In this document: piece by piece, positions 15,858 through 22,992 of the stretch
Layout of the letters: every line of letters begins with the position of its first letter
Numbering within the stretch: position 1 is the stretch's first letter
Assembly (NCBI RefSeq): GCF_000966975.1
Contig: NZ_JZWV01000117.1
Coordinates: forward strand, 1-23,816
Direction of reading: 5' to 3'
DNA: 23,816 nt
Source of the DNA: Streptomyces katrae
GTDB lineage: Bacteria > Actinomycetota > Actinomycetes > Streptomycetales > Streptomycetaceae
Notes under the pieces: generated by a model
Database searches by the model: none
Told to the model about the DNA's origin: nothing
The model's input: only the letters and a program-made list of their open reading frames with translations
Program-made: the position numbers and the translations under genes

Positions 15858-17078
15858 TCACCAGACCCGGACCGACCCCCCTCGGGCGAAGGCCGGGCTG
15901 GTGGCGTCCGGCGGGACGGACGTCAGCGGCTCGGCCACCTCCGAGACCAGCGGGCCGTGCTTCGCCGCCAGCGCGTCCAGCAGGGTCAGGTCGAAGCCGT
16001 ACACCCGGGCCGCGTTGCCGCCGACCATCGCCGCGACCTCCTCCCGGGGGAGGCCCGCGTAGGCGATGCGCAGGCCCTCGCGGGAGTACGGGGTGGTGCC
16101 CTCGTCGTGGGGGTAGTCGCTGCCCCACATGATCTTGTCGAGGCCGATCCGTTCCCGCAGCGGGACCTCGTGGGGACGCATGAAGCTGGCCCCCACGAAG
16201 CAGTTGTCCCGCCACACCTCGCTCGGGCCCTTGCCCATCGAGTCGGCCAGCCCCGCCCCGAACTTGGACTCCGCCGTGGACGAGGCCGCCACCAGGCGCC
16301 CGTGGTAGTAGTCCAGCATCTGGAGGACGCCGGGGATCCAGCCCGAACCCTGCTCCGTGAGGACCAGTTTCAGGCCGGGGTGGCGGCGGAAGGCGCCGCC
16401 GAAGATCAGGTGCCACAGGGCGCGGTGCGAGAACCAGGTGGTTTCGACCATGAAGACGGCGCGGGCCGCCGGTTCGTCGCCCAGCGGCGGTGAGGCCGAG
16501 CCGCCGTGGTGGTTGACCGGGACGTCCAGTTCGTCGCAGACCGCCCAGATGGGGTCGTACGCGTCCGAGTACAGCTCCGGCACCGTCGAGCCGGGCGGGA
16601 CGCCGGGCAGCAGGACGCCGCCCGTCAGCCCGGCCTCCCGGGTGCGGCGGATCTCCTTCACCGCCGCGTCCACGTCGTTCAGCAGGATCTGCGCCACCCC
16701 CGCCCGCCGGCCCGGCGCGTCCGCGCAGAAGTCGGCCATCCAGCGGTTGTGCGCCTGGAGGCCCGCCCAGCGCAGCTCGTACTCGGCCGCCGACGGGGGC
16801 TGGGCCATCAGGGAGGCCTTGGGGAAGAACGGCGGGATGGTGTTCGGGAAGACCACCTCCGCGACGATCCCGTCCGCCTCCAGCTCCGCCAGCCGGCGGG
16901 CCGAGTTCCAGTTCCGGTCGGCGGTGTCCGCGAGGAGGTCCTCGTACGGGTTCACGTACGTGGCGGCCCAGGCGTCGAACTCGTCGTGGTGGCGCTTGGC
17001 CAGGTACGGCTTGTAGTCCAGCAGGTCGGCGCCCGCGTGGCAGTCGGCCGAGATGACCGTGTAGCGGTCCCCGGTCAT
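15858..17078 (-). CDS. Amidohydrolase family protein (ACMSD-like, Amidohydro_2), copy 2
   Basis: TIM-barrel metal-dependent hydrolase or decarboxylase of 406 residues. The N-terminal metal motif reads ISADCHAG (Asp12, His14): the second histidine of the usual H-x-H is absent. Further ligand candidates are the strand-5 VNHHGGS histidines, the ETTWFSHRALWHLIFGGAF helix, ROSS-type ligand-free segments aside, and Asp in MWGSDYPHDEGT near the C terminus. Amidohydro_2 relatives include ACMSD and gamma-resorcylate decarboxylase, which cleave carboxylates or C-C bonds of ring-derived acids; the substrate here cannot be assigned. The ATG overlaps the stop of the preceding paralogue (ATGA, 4 bp). It is the last gene of a four-gene minus-strand operon behind a TetR-controlled divergent promoter. 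It is clearly paralogous to its upstream neighbour (shared SxDCHAG, AEVVFP, QAHNRW, WGSDxPHxEGT). Confidence 0.88.
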   Translation of the reverse strand: MTGDRYTVISADCHAGADLLDYKPYLAKRHHDEFDAWAATYVNPYEDLLADTADRNWNSARRLAELEADGIVAEVVFPNTIPPFFPKASLMAQPPSAAEYELRWAGLQAHNRWMADFCADAPGRRAGVAQILLNDVDAAVKEIRRTREAGLTGGVLLPGVPPGSTVPELYSDAYDPIWAVCDELDVPVNHHGGSASPPLGDEPAARAVFMVETTWFSHRALWHLIFGGAFRRHPGLKLVLTEQGSGWIPGVLQMLDYYHGRLVAASSTAESKFGAGLADSMGKGPSEVWRDNCFVGASFMRPHEVPLRERIGLDKIMWGSDYPHDEGTTPYSREGLRIAYAGLPREEVAAMVGGNAARVYGFDLTLLDALAAKHGPLVSEVAEPLTSVPPDATSPAFARGGSVRVW

Positions 17079-18367
17079 GACGAGACCCCCAGCACCGGGA
17101 AGTCCTCGCCGGTGAGCCAGTGCCGGCCTGTCTCGCGGGAGCGGGCCCAGGAGGCCTCCACCGACGCCTGGTCGGGCGACTGGCCCAGCTCGGCGGGCGT
17201 GGGGCCGATCCGGCGGGCGATCGGGGCGAGCCGCTCCGTGTCGAAGCCGAAGACCTCGGCCGCCGCCAGGCCCAGCATGCGCCGGGTCTCGGCGACCGGG
17301 ATGTCGTGGAAGGTCTTCGCCAGCCAGTTGCGGGTGTCGGGCCAGGTCCCCTCGGGGTGCGGGAAGTCCGAGCCCCACAGGATGTTGTCCACGCCGATCT
17401 CGTAGCGCTGGGCGAGTTCGCGGCGCTTGGTGTTGGTCGCGCAGATGAAGACCTGGCGGTCCAGGTATTCGCTCGGCGGGCGCTTGAGCTCCGCGAAGGG
17501 CGAGAGCTTCTTGCCGCCGTGGGCGCCGAGGTAGAGGCGGTCCATGAACCACAGCTGGTTCGGCAGCCACCAGCAGCCCGACTCGGCCACGCCGAACTTC
17601 AGGGCCGGGTGGCGTTCGAAGACGCCGGACCACAGCAGGAACCACAGCGGGCGCGAGGGCCACCAGGTGACCTCGGAGACGTAGATGCCGAGGTGGTCGC
17701 CGTACTCGTGGCGGGGCGCGGCGCCCGAGTGGGTCACGATCGGCATCGCCGTCTCGGCGGCGGCCGCCCAGACCGGGTCGTAGCGGCGGTCGTGGTAGGG
17801 CGCCTTGTCCACCCACATGGACGGGATCATCAGGGCGCCGAGGCCGGACTCCTTGGCCCGGTGGATCTCGGCGACGACCTTGTCCGGCTCGCCGGTGACG
17901 GGGAGCAGGGCGACGCCGCAATGGCGTTCGGGATTCTGCGACACGAACTCCGCGAGCCAGCGGTTGTGCGCCTGGGCGCCGGCCATGCCGAGTGCGGGGT
18001 CCTGGTCTCCGGAGAGGCCGAGGCCCACGCCGAAGGGGGCGGCGGTCTGGCTGTCGACGGCGTCCGCGTCGGGGAAGACGACCTCGGCGGCCACCCCGTC
18101 GCCGTCGAGCTCCTTGAGCCGCTGGGTGGTGTCCCAGCCGCCCTTGAGGCCCTCCTCGTGGTCGTGGAACCACTTCTCGGCGAAGGCCTCGTTACGCACC
18201 CCGAGGCGGGTGGCCTCCTCGCGGCGGGCGTCGCGCTGGCCCAGGAACTCCTCGAACTGGCGGTGGAAGCGGGAGTCCAGGTAGGGCCGGTACCGCTCGG
18301 TGGGCAGGCCCGCGTGACAGTCGGAGGAGATGATCAGGTACGGGTCTTCGTACGCGTTCTCGCTCAA
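17075..18367 (-). CDS. Amidohydrolase family protein (ACMSD-like, Amidohydro_2), copy 1
   Basis: Paralogue of the next gene, 430 residues. It has ISSDCHAG (Asp16, His18), AAEVVFPDADAV, the QAHNRWLAEF helix, a strand-5 histidine in VTHSGAAPRHEYGDH, a long central segment with EVTWWPSRPLWFLLWSGVF, and ILWGSDFPHPEGT carrying the last metal-ligand Asp. Its N-terminal region is longer than in copy 2 (an extra charged stretch, residues about 36-75). The start is a TTG at 18367, chosen because the stop of the SDR gene lies 10 nt upstream and GAGGGG sits 6 nt before the TTG; no ATG or GTG fits better. It is probably a hydrolase or decarboxylase acting on an intermediate of the same catabolic route as its operon partners. 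Which reaction, and whether the two copies act singly or as a mixed oligomer, is not visible. Confidence 0.87.
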   Translation of the reverse strand: MSENAYEDPYLIISSDCHAGLPTERYRPYLDSRFHRQFEEFLGQRDARREEATRLGVRNEAFAEKWFHDHEEGLKGGWDTTQRLKELDGDGVAAEVVFPDADAVDSQTAAPFGVGLGLSGDQDPALGMAGAQAHNRWLAEFVSQNPERHCGVALLPVTGEPDKVVAEIHRAKESGLGALMIPSMWVDKAPYHDRRYDPVWAAAAETAMPIVTHSGAAPRHEYGDHLGIYVSEVTWWPSRPLWFLLWSGVFERHPALKFGVAESGCWWLPNQLWFMDRLYLGAHGGKKLSPFAELKRPPSEYLDRQVFICATNTKRRELAQRYEIGVDNILWGSDFPHPEGTWPDTRNWLAKTFHDIPVAETRRMLGLAAAEVFGFDTERLAPIARRIGPTPAELGQSPDQASVEASWARSRETGRHWLTGEDFPVLGVSS

Positions 18368-18377
18368 CGTGAACCCC

Positions 18378-19262
18378 TCAGTCGAGGATGAAGCTTTCCA
18401 GGTAGGCGGGGTTGGCGCGGTCGAGCATCGACTGCGACCGGGCGCGGATCTGCCGGTCGCTGTGCTCGCTGGCCGGGAGCATCCAGAACCGGTCGGCGCG
18501 GATGCCTTCGACGACGTGCTCGGCGACCTCCTCGACCGGGGTGAACCGCACCTCGTGCCCGGCCGCGCGCATGGCGGACTCGTACTGGTCGAGGGTGCGG
18601 TACGGGGACTTGCGGGGCCGCTCCTTCGCGTAGCGCTCGGGGCGGTTGCGGTGCGACTCCCACAGCCCGGTGCGCAGCATGTGCGGTCCGGGGAAGAGGA
18701 CGGAGGCGCCGACGGAGGCGCCCTCCGCCTTGAGGTGGGCGTAGAGGGACTCGGTCATGGTGACCACGGCCGCCTTGGTGACGGCGTACACGGAGGCGGT
18801 GGGCAGCGGGGCGATGCCGCCGTCGCCGGAGGAGGTGTTGACCACGTGCCCGGGGGCGCCGTCGGCGATCATGCGGGGGACGAAGGCCTGGATTCCGTGG
18901 AAGACGCCCCAGACGTTGACGGAGAAGGCCCACTTCCAGTCGTTGGGCTCGTGCTCCCACATCCGGCCCTCGGCGCCCGAGCCGACGCCCGCGTTGTTGC
19001 AGAGCACGTGGACCGCGCCGAAGGCCCCGTACGCGGCGTCGGCGAGGGAGACGACGGAGTCGCGGTCGCTGACGTCGACGGTGCGGGCGAGCACCTCGGC
19101 GCCCTCCGCGCGCAGCTCGTCGGCGGCCTTGCGCAGGGCGCCCTCCTCGACGTCGGCGAGGACCACCTTCAGCCCCTCGGCGGCGAAGCGGCAGGCCATG
19201 GCCAGTCCGATCCCGCTCGCGGCGCCGGTGACGACGGCCACCTGTCCGGTTTCGAGCCGCAT
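18378..19262 (-). CDS. Short-chain dehydrogenase/reductase (classical SDR)
   Basis: NAD(P)-dependent oxidoreductase of 294 residues. The cofactor motif is TGAASGIG (residues 12-19), with ADVEE after strand 2 (the Asp favours NAD), NNAGVG, the catalytic Ser in NTSSGDGG, and Tyr/Lys in YAVTK, so the active site is complete. The C-terminal third (FPGPHMLRTGLWESHRNRPE onward) is longer than in minimal SDRs and probably shapes the substrate pocket. The ATG at 19262 lies 1 nt past the stop of the acetoacetate-decarboxylase-family gene, and the TTG of the first amidohydrolase gene follows its own stop by 10 nt, so it is firmly within the operon. It probably oxidises a hydroxyl group or reduces a ketone of the operon's substrate; identity unknown. 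Confidence 0.92.
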   Translation of the reverse strand: MRLETGQVAVVTGAASGIGLAMACRFAAEGLKVVLADVEEGALRKAADELRAEGAEVLARTVDVSDRDSVVSLADAAYGAFGAVHVLCNNAGVGSGAEGRMWEHEPNDWKWAFSVNVWGVFHGIQAFVPRMIADGAPGHVVNTSSGDGGIAPLPTASVYAVTKAAVVTMTESLYAHLKAEGASVGASVLFPGPHMLRTGLWESHRNRPERYAKERPRKSPYRTLDQYESAMRAAGHEVRFTPVEEVAEHVVEGIRADRFWMLPASEHSDRQIRARSQSMLDRANPAYLESFILD

Positions 19263-19263
19263 G

Positions 19264-20061
19264 TCACGCACTCCCCTCGGGCGGGCCGTCGAAGGCCTGT
19301 TGCGGGTCGTCGTAGCGCTGGTGGAGGTAGGGGAGCAGGGCCTGGGCGCTGACCCGTTCGACGACCCGGCCCTGCTGGTCGGTGGTCTTCTCACCGATGG
19401 TCAGTTCCACGAGCCGGCGTACGGGCAGGTCGGCCACGGGATCGAACATGGACTCGCGCAGGACCACGTCACCGGTGAGGTGTTCCAGTTTGCGGACCTT
19501 CTCGTTGCGCGTGCAGTGCACGAGGACGGGGTCGCTCTCGAACCCGGTGCCGTCGACCGCCGGGAGGAACTTGAAGTAGAAGTCGGTCTTCCTCGCCGGT
19601 TCGGGCACGGGCAGTTCCCGGTCCACGGCACCGCGCACCTCCACGAAGGCGATGCCGTGCCGGGCGAGGGCGGCCCGGACGACCAGCCCGTCGCGCTCGA
19701 CGGTGACCTCACCGAGCTTCTTCGGTTCGCCGAAGACCTCTCGGCCGCCGGTCAGGGCGCGCTCGTGGGTCATCGGCATGACCAGCGGGTACCAGCCCTC
19801 GACCCCGCCGTGCCGGGCGGCCACGGCGACCGAGCCGGCGCCGAGCGGGTAGCCGGGCAGGTCGACCTTGCTGATGTTGGCCCGGACGAGCGGCCGTTCG
19901 GCGGGCTTCAGGGGCGGCGGCAGGACGGCCGCCACCACGTCCGGGTCGGTCTCCCAGACGGCCACGACTCCGGTGGACCAGATGTCGGGGAGGTTCGAGC
20001 TCTTCTCGCGCGACGCGGCGATCTCCGCCTCGGTGCGCGCTCCGTACCGTACGCGTGCCAT
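19264..20061 (-). CDS. Acetoacetate decarboxylase (ADC) family protein
   Basis: Protein of 265 residues. The block GGREVFGEPKKLGEV has the lysine pair Lys114-Lys115, matching the Schiff-base lysine and its pKa-lowering neighbour in Clostridium acetoacetate decarboxylase. Other family blocks are ADC-like LPPPLKPAERPLVRANIS near residue 50-64 and GWYPLVMPMTHERAL before the lysines. True ADC releases CO2 from acetoacetate to give acetone; many actinobacterial ADC-superfamily members act instead as aldolase-dehydratases or hydrolases on larger keto acids, so the name is at family level only. The ATG at 20061 is preceded by an AAGGG-like site about 11 nt away; a GTG three codons upstream is possible. 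It is the first gene of the minus-strand operon, facing the TetR gene across a 148-nt gap with a clear operator. Confidence 0.88.
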   Translation of the reverse strand: MARVRYGARTEAEIAASREKSSNLPDIWSTGVVAVWETDPDVVAAVLPPPLKPAERPLVRANISKVDLPGYPLGAGSVAVAARHGGVEGWYPLVMPMTHERALTGGREVFGEPKKLGEVTVERDGLVVRAALARHGIAFVEVRGAVDRELPVPEPARKTDFYFKFLPAVDGTGFESDPVLVHCTRNEKVRKLEHLTGDVVLRESMFDPVADLPVRRLVELTIGEKTTDQQGRVVERVSAQALLPYLHQRYDDPQQAFDGPPEGSA

Positions 20062-20113
20062 GTTCCGCACCACCCTTCTGGGGGTCCCCCGGACGGAGCC
20101 CGGGGGCCGGTTC

Positions 20114-20128
20114 TGTAACACAGTTACA
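20114..20128. promoter_or_regulatory. Candidate TetR operator between the decarboxylase operon and its regulator
   Basis: TGTAAC-ACA-GTTACA is a perfect 6-bp inverted repeat around 3 nt, centred in the divergent gap 20062-20209. It is unusually A+T-rich for this genome and fits the size of a TetR-dimer site. Binding by the adjacent TetR protein would let it control both itself and the operon. Confidence 0.7.
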
Positions 20129-20176
20129 CCGCCGCCGATGAAGGGTAAAGAGGGCCGCACACAAGAAAACTGACGA

Positions 20177-20193
20177 TCCGTCGGACCGACGGA
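20177..20193. promoter_or_regulatory. Second palindrome just upstream of the tetR-type gene
   Basis: TCCGTCGGACCGACGGA is a perfect 8-bp inverted repeat around a single A. It ends 16 nt before the regulator's ATG, right before its ribosome binding site (GGGGAGG). It could be a second operator for autoregulation, or a 5'-UTR hairpin; its sequence differs from the TGTAAC site. Confidence 0.4.
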
Positions 20194-20209
20194 CCCGGGG
20201 AGGACGCCG

Positions 20210-20830
20210 ATGGCGAGGAGCCCGCTCACCCGCGAGGCGGTACTGGAGACGGCCGCCGCGCTCGTCAGGCAGCACGGCCCGGCCGCCCTCACCATGCGCA
20301 AACTGGCCGCCGAGCTCGGGACGGCGGTCACCTCGATCTACTGGCACGTGGGCAACCGCGAGCAGCTCCTCGACGCCCTCGTCGAGCGGACCGTGCAGGA
20401 CATGGGCGCCATCCGGCCCTCCGGCCGCACCCCCGCCGAGCGCATCGTCTCCGTGGCCCGCAGCATGCGCCGCGAACTGCGCGAGCGGCCGCACCTGATC
20501 GCCATGGTCCACGAACGCGGACTCACCGACCGGATGTTCCTGCCGGCCCAGCGGGCCCTGGTCGCCGAGGTACGGGCGGCGGGGCTGAGCGGAGCCCGCG
20601 CCGCCGACGCCGTGCGCGCCGTCCAGTTCCAGGTCGTGGGCTTCGTCCTGGTCGAGCGCAACCGCGAGCGCTCCCCCGTCCAGTCCCCCGGCGAGGGCGA
20701 ACTGTGGGAACCGGCGGCCGCCCCCGGCGACCCGGCCCTGGCCCGCGCGCTGGCCCGACCGGTGGATCCGGAACGGCTCTTCCTCCTCTCGGTGCGGACC
20801 CTGACGGAAGCCCTGCTCGCGGCCGGCTGA
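20210..20830 (+). CDS. TetR family transcriptional regulator
   Basis: DNA-binding repressor of 206 residues. The N-terminal helix-turn-helix lies at about residues 10-57, with the recognition region TMRKLAAELGTAVTSIYWHVGNREQLLDAL typical of TetR. The C-terminal ligand/dimerisation half (residues 70-206) is helical and Ala/Arg-rich, with VRAVQFQVVGFVLVERNRE as a likely core helix. It is divergent from the decarboxylase/SDR/amidohydrolase operon, and the intervening gap has a good operator, so it most likely represses that operon until a pathway substrate or acyl-CoA-type inducer binds. The inducer is unknown. The ATG at 20210 follows GGGGAGG with 6-nt spacing. Confidence 0.93.
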   Translation: MARSPLTREAVLETAAALVRQHGPAALTMRKLAAELGTAVTSIYWHVGNREQLLDALVERTVQDMGAIRPSGRTPAERIVSVARSMRRELRERPHLIAMVHERGLTDRMFLPAQRALVAEVRAAGLSGARAADAVRAVQFQVVGFVLVERNRERSPVQSPGEGELWEPAAAPGDPALARALARPVDPERLFLLSVRTLTEALLAAG

Positions 20831-20865
20831 TCCGGCAGCGGACCGGAACTGTCGGTGAGGGCCCG

Positions 20866-20871
20866 TATCCT
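20866..20871 (+). promoter_or_regulatory. Candidate -10 box for the exonuclease gene
   Basis: TATCCT (TANNNT) ends 8 nt before the ATG at 20880 and only 2 nt before the in-frame ATG at 20874. Transcription from it would therefore give a leaderless mRNA starting at the second ATG. A GAGGG at 20857-20861 could alternatively act as a distant Shine-Dalgarno for the first ATG. Confidence 0.5.
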
Positions 20872-20879
20872 CTATGACC

Positions 20880-21857
20880 ATGCTCGACGACCGTACGACC
20901 GCAGACACGACGTGGCCGACCGCGTACCCCCAGGGGTACGCGGTCGTCGACGTGGAGACGACCGGGCTCGCTCGTGACGACCGGATAGTGTCCGCGGCCG
21001 TCTACCGGCTCGACGCGCAGGGCAACGTCGAGGACCACTGGTACAGCCTGGTCAACCCGCGCCGGGACCCGGGCCCGGTCTGGATCCACGGGCTGACGAG
21101 CGAGATGCTGTCGGATGCGCCCCTGTTCGAGGACATCGCCGGGGAGTTCGCCGAGCGGCTCGCCGACCGCGTCCTCGTCGCGCACAATGCCATCTTCGAC
21201 TGGCAGATGATCGCCCGGGAGTACGCGCGGGCCTCGTCGGCCGCACCGGTGCGGCAGCGGCTGTGCACCATCGCCCTGTCGAAGGAGCTGAACCTCCCGC
21301 TGCCCAACCACAAGCTGGAGTCCCTCGCCGCGCACTACGGCGTGGTCCAGCAGCGCGCCCACCACGCCCTCGACGACGCCCGGGTCCTGGCGGAGGCCTT
21401 CCGTCCGTCGCTGCACGCGGCCGCGCGGGACGGCGTACGCCTCCCCCTGCTGGAGTGCCGCCCGCTGACGGAGTGGTCGGACTCCCCCGCCACGCCCCGG
21501 GTCGGCTACCAGGCCTCGTACGGGGGCGGGGGCAGCTGGCGGGCCTCGCGGAAGCTGCCGCCCTCCCCGTACCCGAACCCGGGCCGGTTCGAGGACGGCA
21601 AGCCGCTGAAGCAGGGCATGCGGGTCGCCTTCTCCGGTGACACCTCGGTGGACCGGGAGCTGCTGGAGGACCGGGCGGTGGAGGCCGGGCTGCACATCGC
21701 GACGAGTGTGTCGCGGCTCACCAGCCTGCTCGTCACCAACGACCCCGACTCCTCGACCTCCAAGACGGTCAAGGCCAGGTCCTTCGGCACCCCGGTGGTC
21801 GACGAGGCGGCCTTCACCCAGCTGCTGCGCGACGTGGCCCCCGCCGAGGAGAAGTAG
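20880..21857 (+). CDS. DEDDh-type 3'-5' exonuclease with C-terminal BRCT domain
   Basis: Protein of 325 residues (327 if started at 20874). The N-terminal DnaQ-like exonuclease domain (about 18-185) has Exo I VVDVETTGL with Asp24 and Glu26, Exo II VAHNAIFDWQM, and Exo III HHALDDARVL, so all catalytic acids and the general-base His are present. A basic/Gly-Ser linker follows. The BRCT fold runs from about 245 to 320 (GMRVAFSGDTSVDRELLEDRAVEAGLHI, cut here to its key part, then SLLVTNDPDSSTSK and GTPVVDEAAFTQLL). The combination resembles actinomycete proteins annotated as DNA polymerase III epsilon-like exonucleases, and suggests a role in DNA repair or proofreading at nicks or breaks rather than in the replicase core. 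The partner is unknown. It is transcribed alone. Confidence 0.92.
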   Translation: MLDDRTTADTTWPTAYPQGYAVVDVETTGLARDDRIVSAAVYRLDAQGNVEDHWYSLVNPRRDPGPVWIHGLTSEMLSDAPLFEDIAGEFAERLADRVLVAHNAIFDWQMIAREYARASSAAPVRQRLCTIALSKELNLPLPNHKLESLAAHYGVVQQRAHHALDDARVLAEAFRPSLHAAARDGVRLPLLECRPLTEWSDSPATPRVGYQASYGGGGSWRASRKLPPSPYPNPGRFEDGKPLKQGMRVAFSGDTSVDRELLEDRAVEAGLHIATSVSRLTSLLVTNDPDSSTSKTVKARSFGTPVVDEAAFTQLLRDVAPAEEK

Positions 21858-21958
21858 CGGCGGACCTCGCTCCTCGTATTGCTCCGGGCGGGTGCAGGCG
21901 CGGCGACTCACCCCGGCGGATCTTGTTCCGGCGGGCCGGCCCGCGAAGCATGCGAGCC

Positions 21959-22297
21959 ATGGCACGTTGTGAGGTCTGCGGAAACGACTACGGCATGTCC
22001 TTCGAGGTTCATGCACAGGGCGCGGTTCACGTCTTCGACTGCTTCTCCTGCGCCATCCACCGGATGGCGCCGATCTGCGAGCACTGCCGGGTCCAGATCA
22101 TCGGGCAGGGCGTGGAGGTCGAGGGGCAGTGGTTCTGCGGAAGGCCACCCCGCCTCCGGGGCCGTTTCCGATACGGGTACCGTCGTGGGCGTGTACCGCT
22201 TCGTCCTGACCCGGCAGTGGGTGTGCCTCACCCTCATCGCCCTCGTCCTCATCCCCGTGATGATCAAGCTGGGGTTCTGGCAGTTCCACCGCCATGA
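21959..22297 (+). CDS. Small zinc-ribbon protein with apparently frameshifted or truncated C terminus
   Basis: The first 60 residues are a clean zinc-ribbon-like protein: C4-x2-C7 (CEVCGND), C28-x2-C31 (CFSC), C40-x2-C43 (CEHC) and C60 in GQWFCG. The final pair is broken: after FCG the frame continues as RPPRLRGRFRYGYRRGRVP and runs about 50 residues, low in complexity and rich in Arg/Pro/His, into the SURF1 gene, overlapping it by 107 nt. From memory, streptomycete homologues end shortly after a CxxHC-type pair. A small deletion near 22139-22142 would explain the loss, and the neighbouring frame reads a plausible tail, EGHPASGAVSDTG. The ATG at 21959 is chosen because MARCEVCGNDY is the conserved start; no good Shine-Dalgarno is visible. 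The function is unknown; it may be reduced or lost here. The 101-nt gap before it shows no clear promoter. Confidence 0.65.
   Translation: MARCEVCGNDYGMSFEVHAQGAVHVFDCFSCAIHRMAPICEHCRVQIIGQGVEVEGQWFCGRPPRLRGRFRYGYRRGRVPLRPDPAVGVPHPHRPRPHPRDDQAGVLAVPPP
22178..22183 (+). promoter_or_regulatory. Candidate -10 box for a leaderless SURF1 gene
   Basis: TACCGT (TANNNT) ends 7 nt before the GTG at 22191, inside the 3' part of the zinc-ribbon reading frame. No Shine-Dalgarno precedes that GTG. Confidence 0.5.
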
Positions 22298-22982
22298 GCA
22301 CCGGGTCGCCCAGAACGAGCTGATCGCGAAGAACCTGTCCGCGAAGCCGGTCCCGGTGACCGAGGTCACCTCGCCGGGCCACACCGTCCCGCGCTCCGAC
22401 TACTGGCGTGCCGTCACGGCCACCGGTACGTACGACTCCGCGCACGAGGTCGTCGTGCGGATGCGCACCTCGAACGACGACAAGGTCGGCTTCCAGGTCG
22501 TGACCCCGCTCGTGCTGGGCGACGGCCGGGTGGTGCTGGTCAACCGGGGCTGGGTGCCGGGCGCCGACGACCCGACCGCCTACCCGCCGGTGCCGGCCGC
22601 GCCCTCGGGCGAGGTGACGGTCACCGGGCGGCTCAAGGCCGACGAGACGAGCGGTGGCAGCGGGATCAAGGACCGCAAGGGCCTGCCCGACCGTCAGGTG
22701 ATGCTCGTGAACAGCGAGCAGCAGTCCGCCTACCTCGGCAAGCCGGTCCTCGGCGGCTACCTGGAGCTGACCTCCCCGCTGCCGCCGGGCGGCGGGCCCG
22801 AGGCGGTGGCGGAGCCCGACCACGACTCGATCGGCCCGCACATGGCGTACGCCGTGCAGTGGTGGCTGTTCGCGGCGGCGGTACCGGTGGGCTGGCTGGT
22901 CCTGGTACGCCGGGAACGGCGCGACCGCGAAGCCGCGGCCGCGGCGGCGGAGGCCGTGTCGCCGGAGCCCGCTTCGGCGTAG
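22191..22982 (+). CDS. SURF1 family cytochrome c oxidase assembly protein
   Basis: Membrane protein of 263 residues. The classic SURF1 layout is visible: an N-terminal transmembrane helix (about residues 11-28) ending in the signature LGFWQFHRHEHR, a large extracytoplasmic domain with the conserved NRGWVPG and GEVTVTGRL blocks, and a second helix near the C terminus (VQWWLFAAAVPVGWLVLV), then a charged, Ala/Glu-rich cytoplasmic tail. SURF1 proteins assist haem a insertion or assembly of aa3-type cytochrome oxidase. The GTG at 22191 (MYRFVLTRQW) is preferred over the GTG at 22185 because family N termini begin at this point and the -10 box spacing fits. The stop codon TAG forms part of the next gene's candidate -10 box. 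Confidence 0.92.
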   Translation: MYRFVLTRQWVCLTLIALVLIPVMIKLGFWQFHRHEHRVAQNELIAKNLSAKPVPVTEVTSPGHTVPRSDYWRAVTATGTYDSAHEVVVRMRTSNDDKVGFQVVTPLVLGDGRVVLVNRGWVPGADDPTAYPPVPAAPSGEVTVTGRLKADETSGGSGIKDRKGLPDRQVMLVNSEQQSAYLGKPVLGGYLELTSPLPPGGGPEAVAEPDHDSIGPHMAYAVQWWLFAAAVPVGWLVLVRRERRDREAAAAAAEAVSPEPASA

Positions 22983-22985
22983 GTT
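22980..22985 (+). promoter_or_regulatory. Candidate -10 box for a leaderless SDR gene
   Basis: TAGGTT (TANNNT) ends 7 nt before the ATG at 22993 and begins with the TAG stop of the SURF1 gene. GGGCGGC lies between the box and ATG, with no purine-rich Shine-Dalgarno at proper spacing. Confidence 0.5.
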
Positions 22986-22992
22986 GGGCGGC

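Noticed and set aside
22178..22190. SURF1 starting further upstream inside the zinc-ribbon gene.
   Set aside because: The frame is open upstream but the residues there do not look like a SURF1 N terminus, and the helix-proximal MYRFVLTRQW start fits the family.
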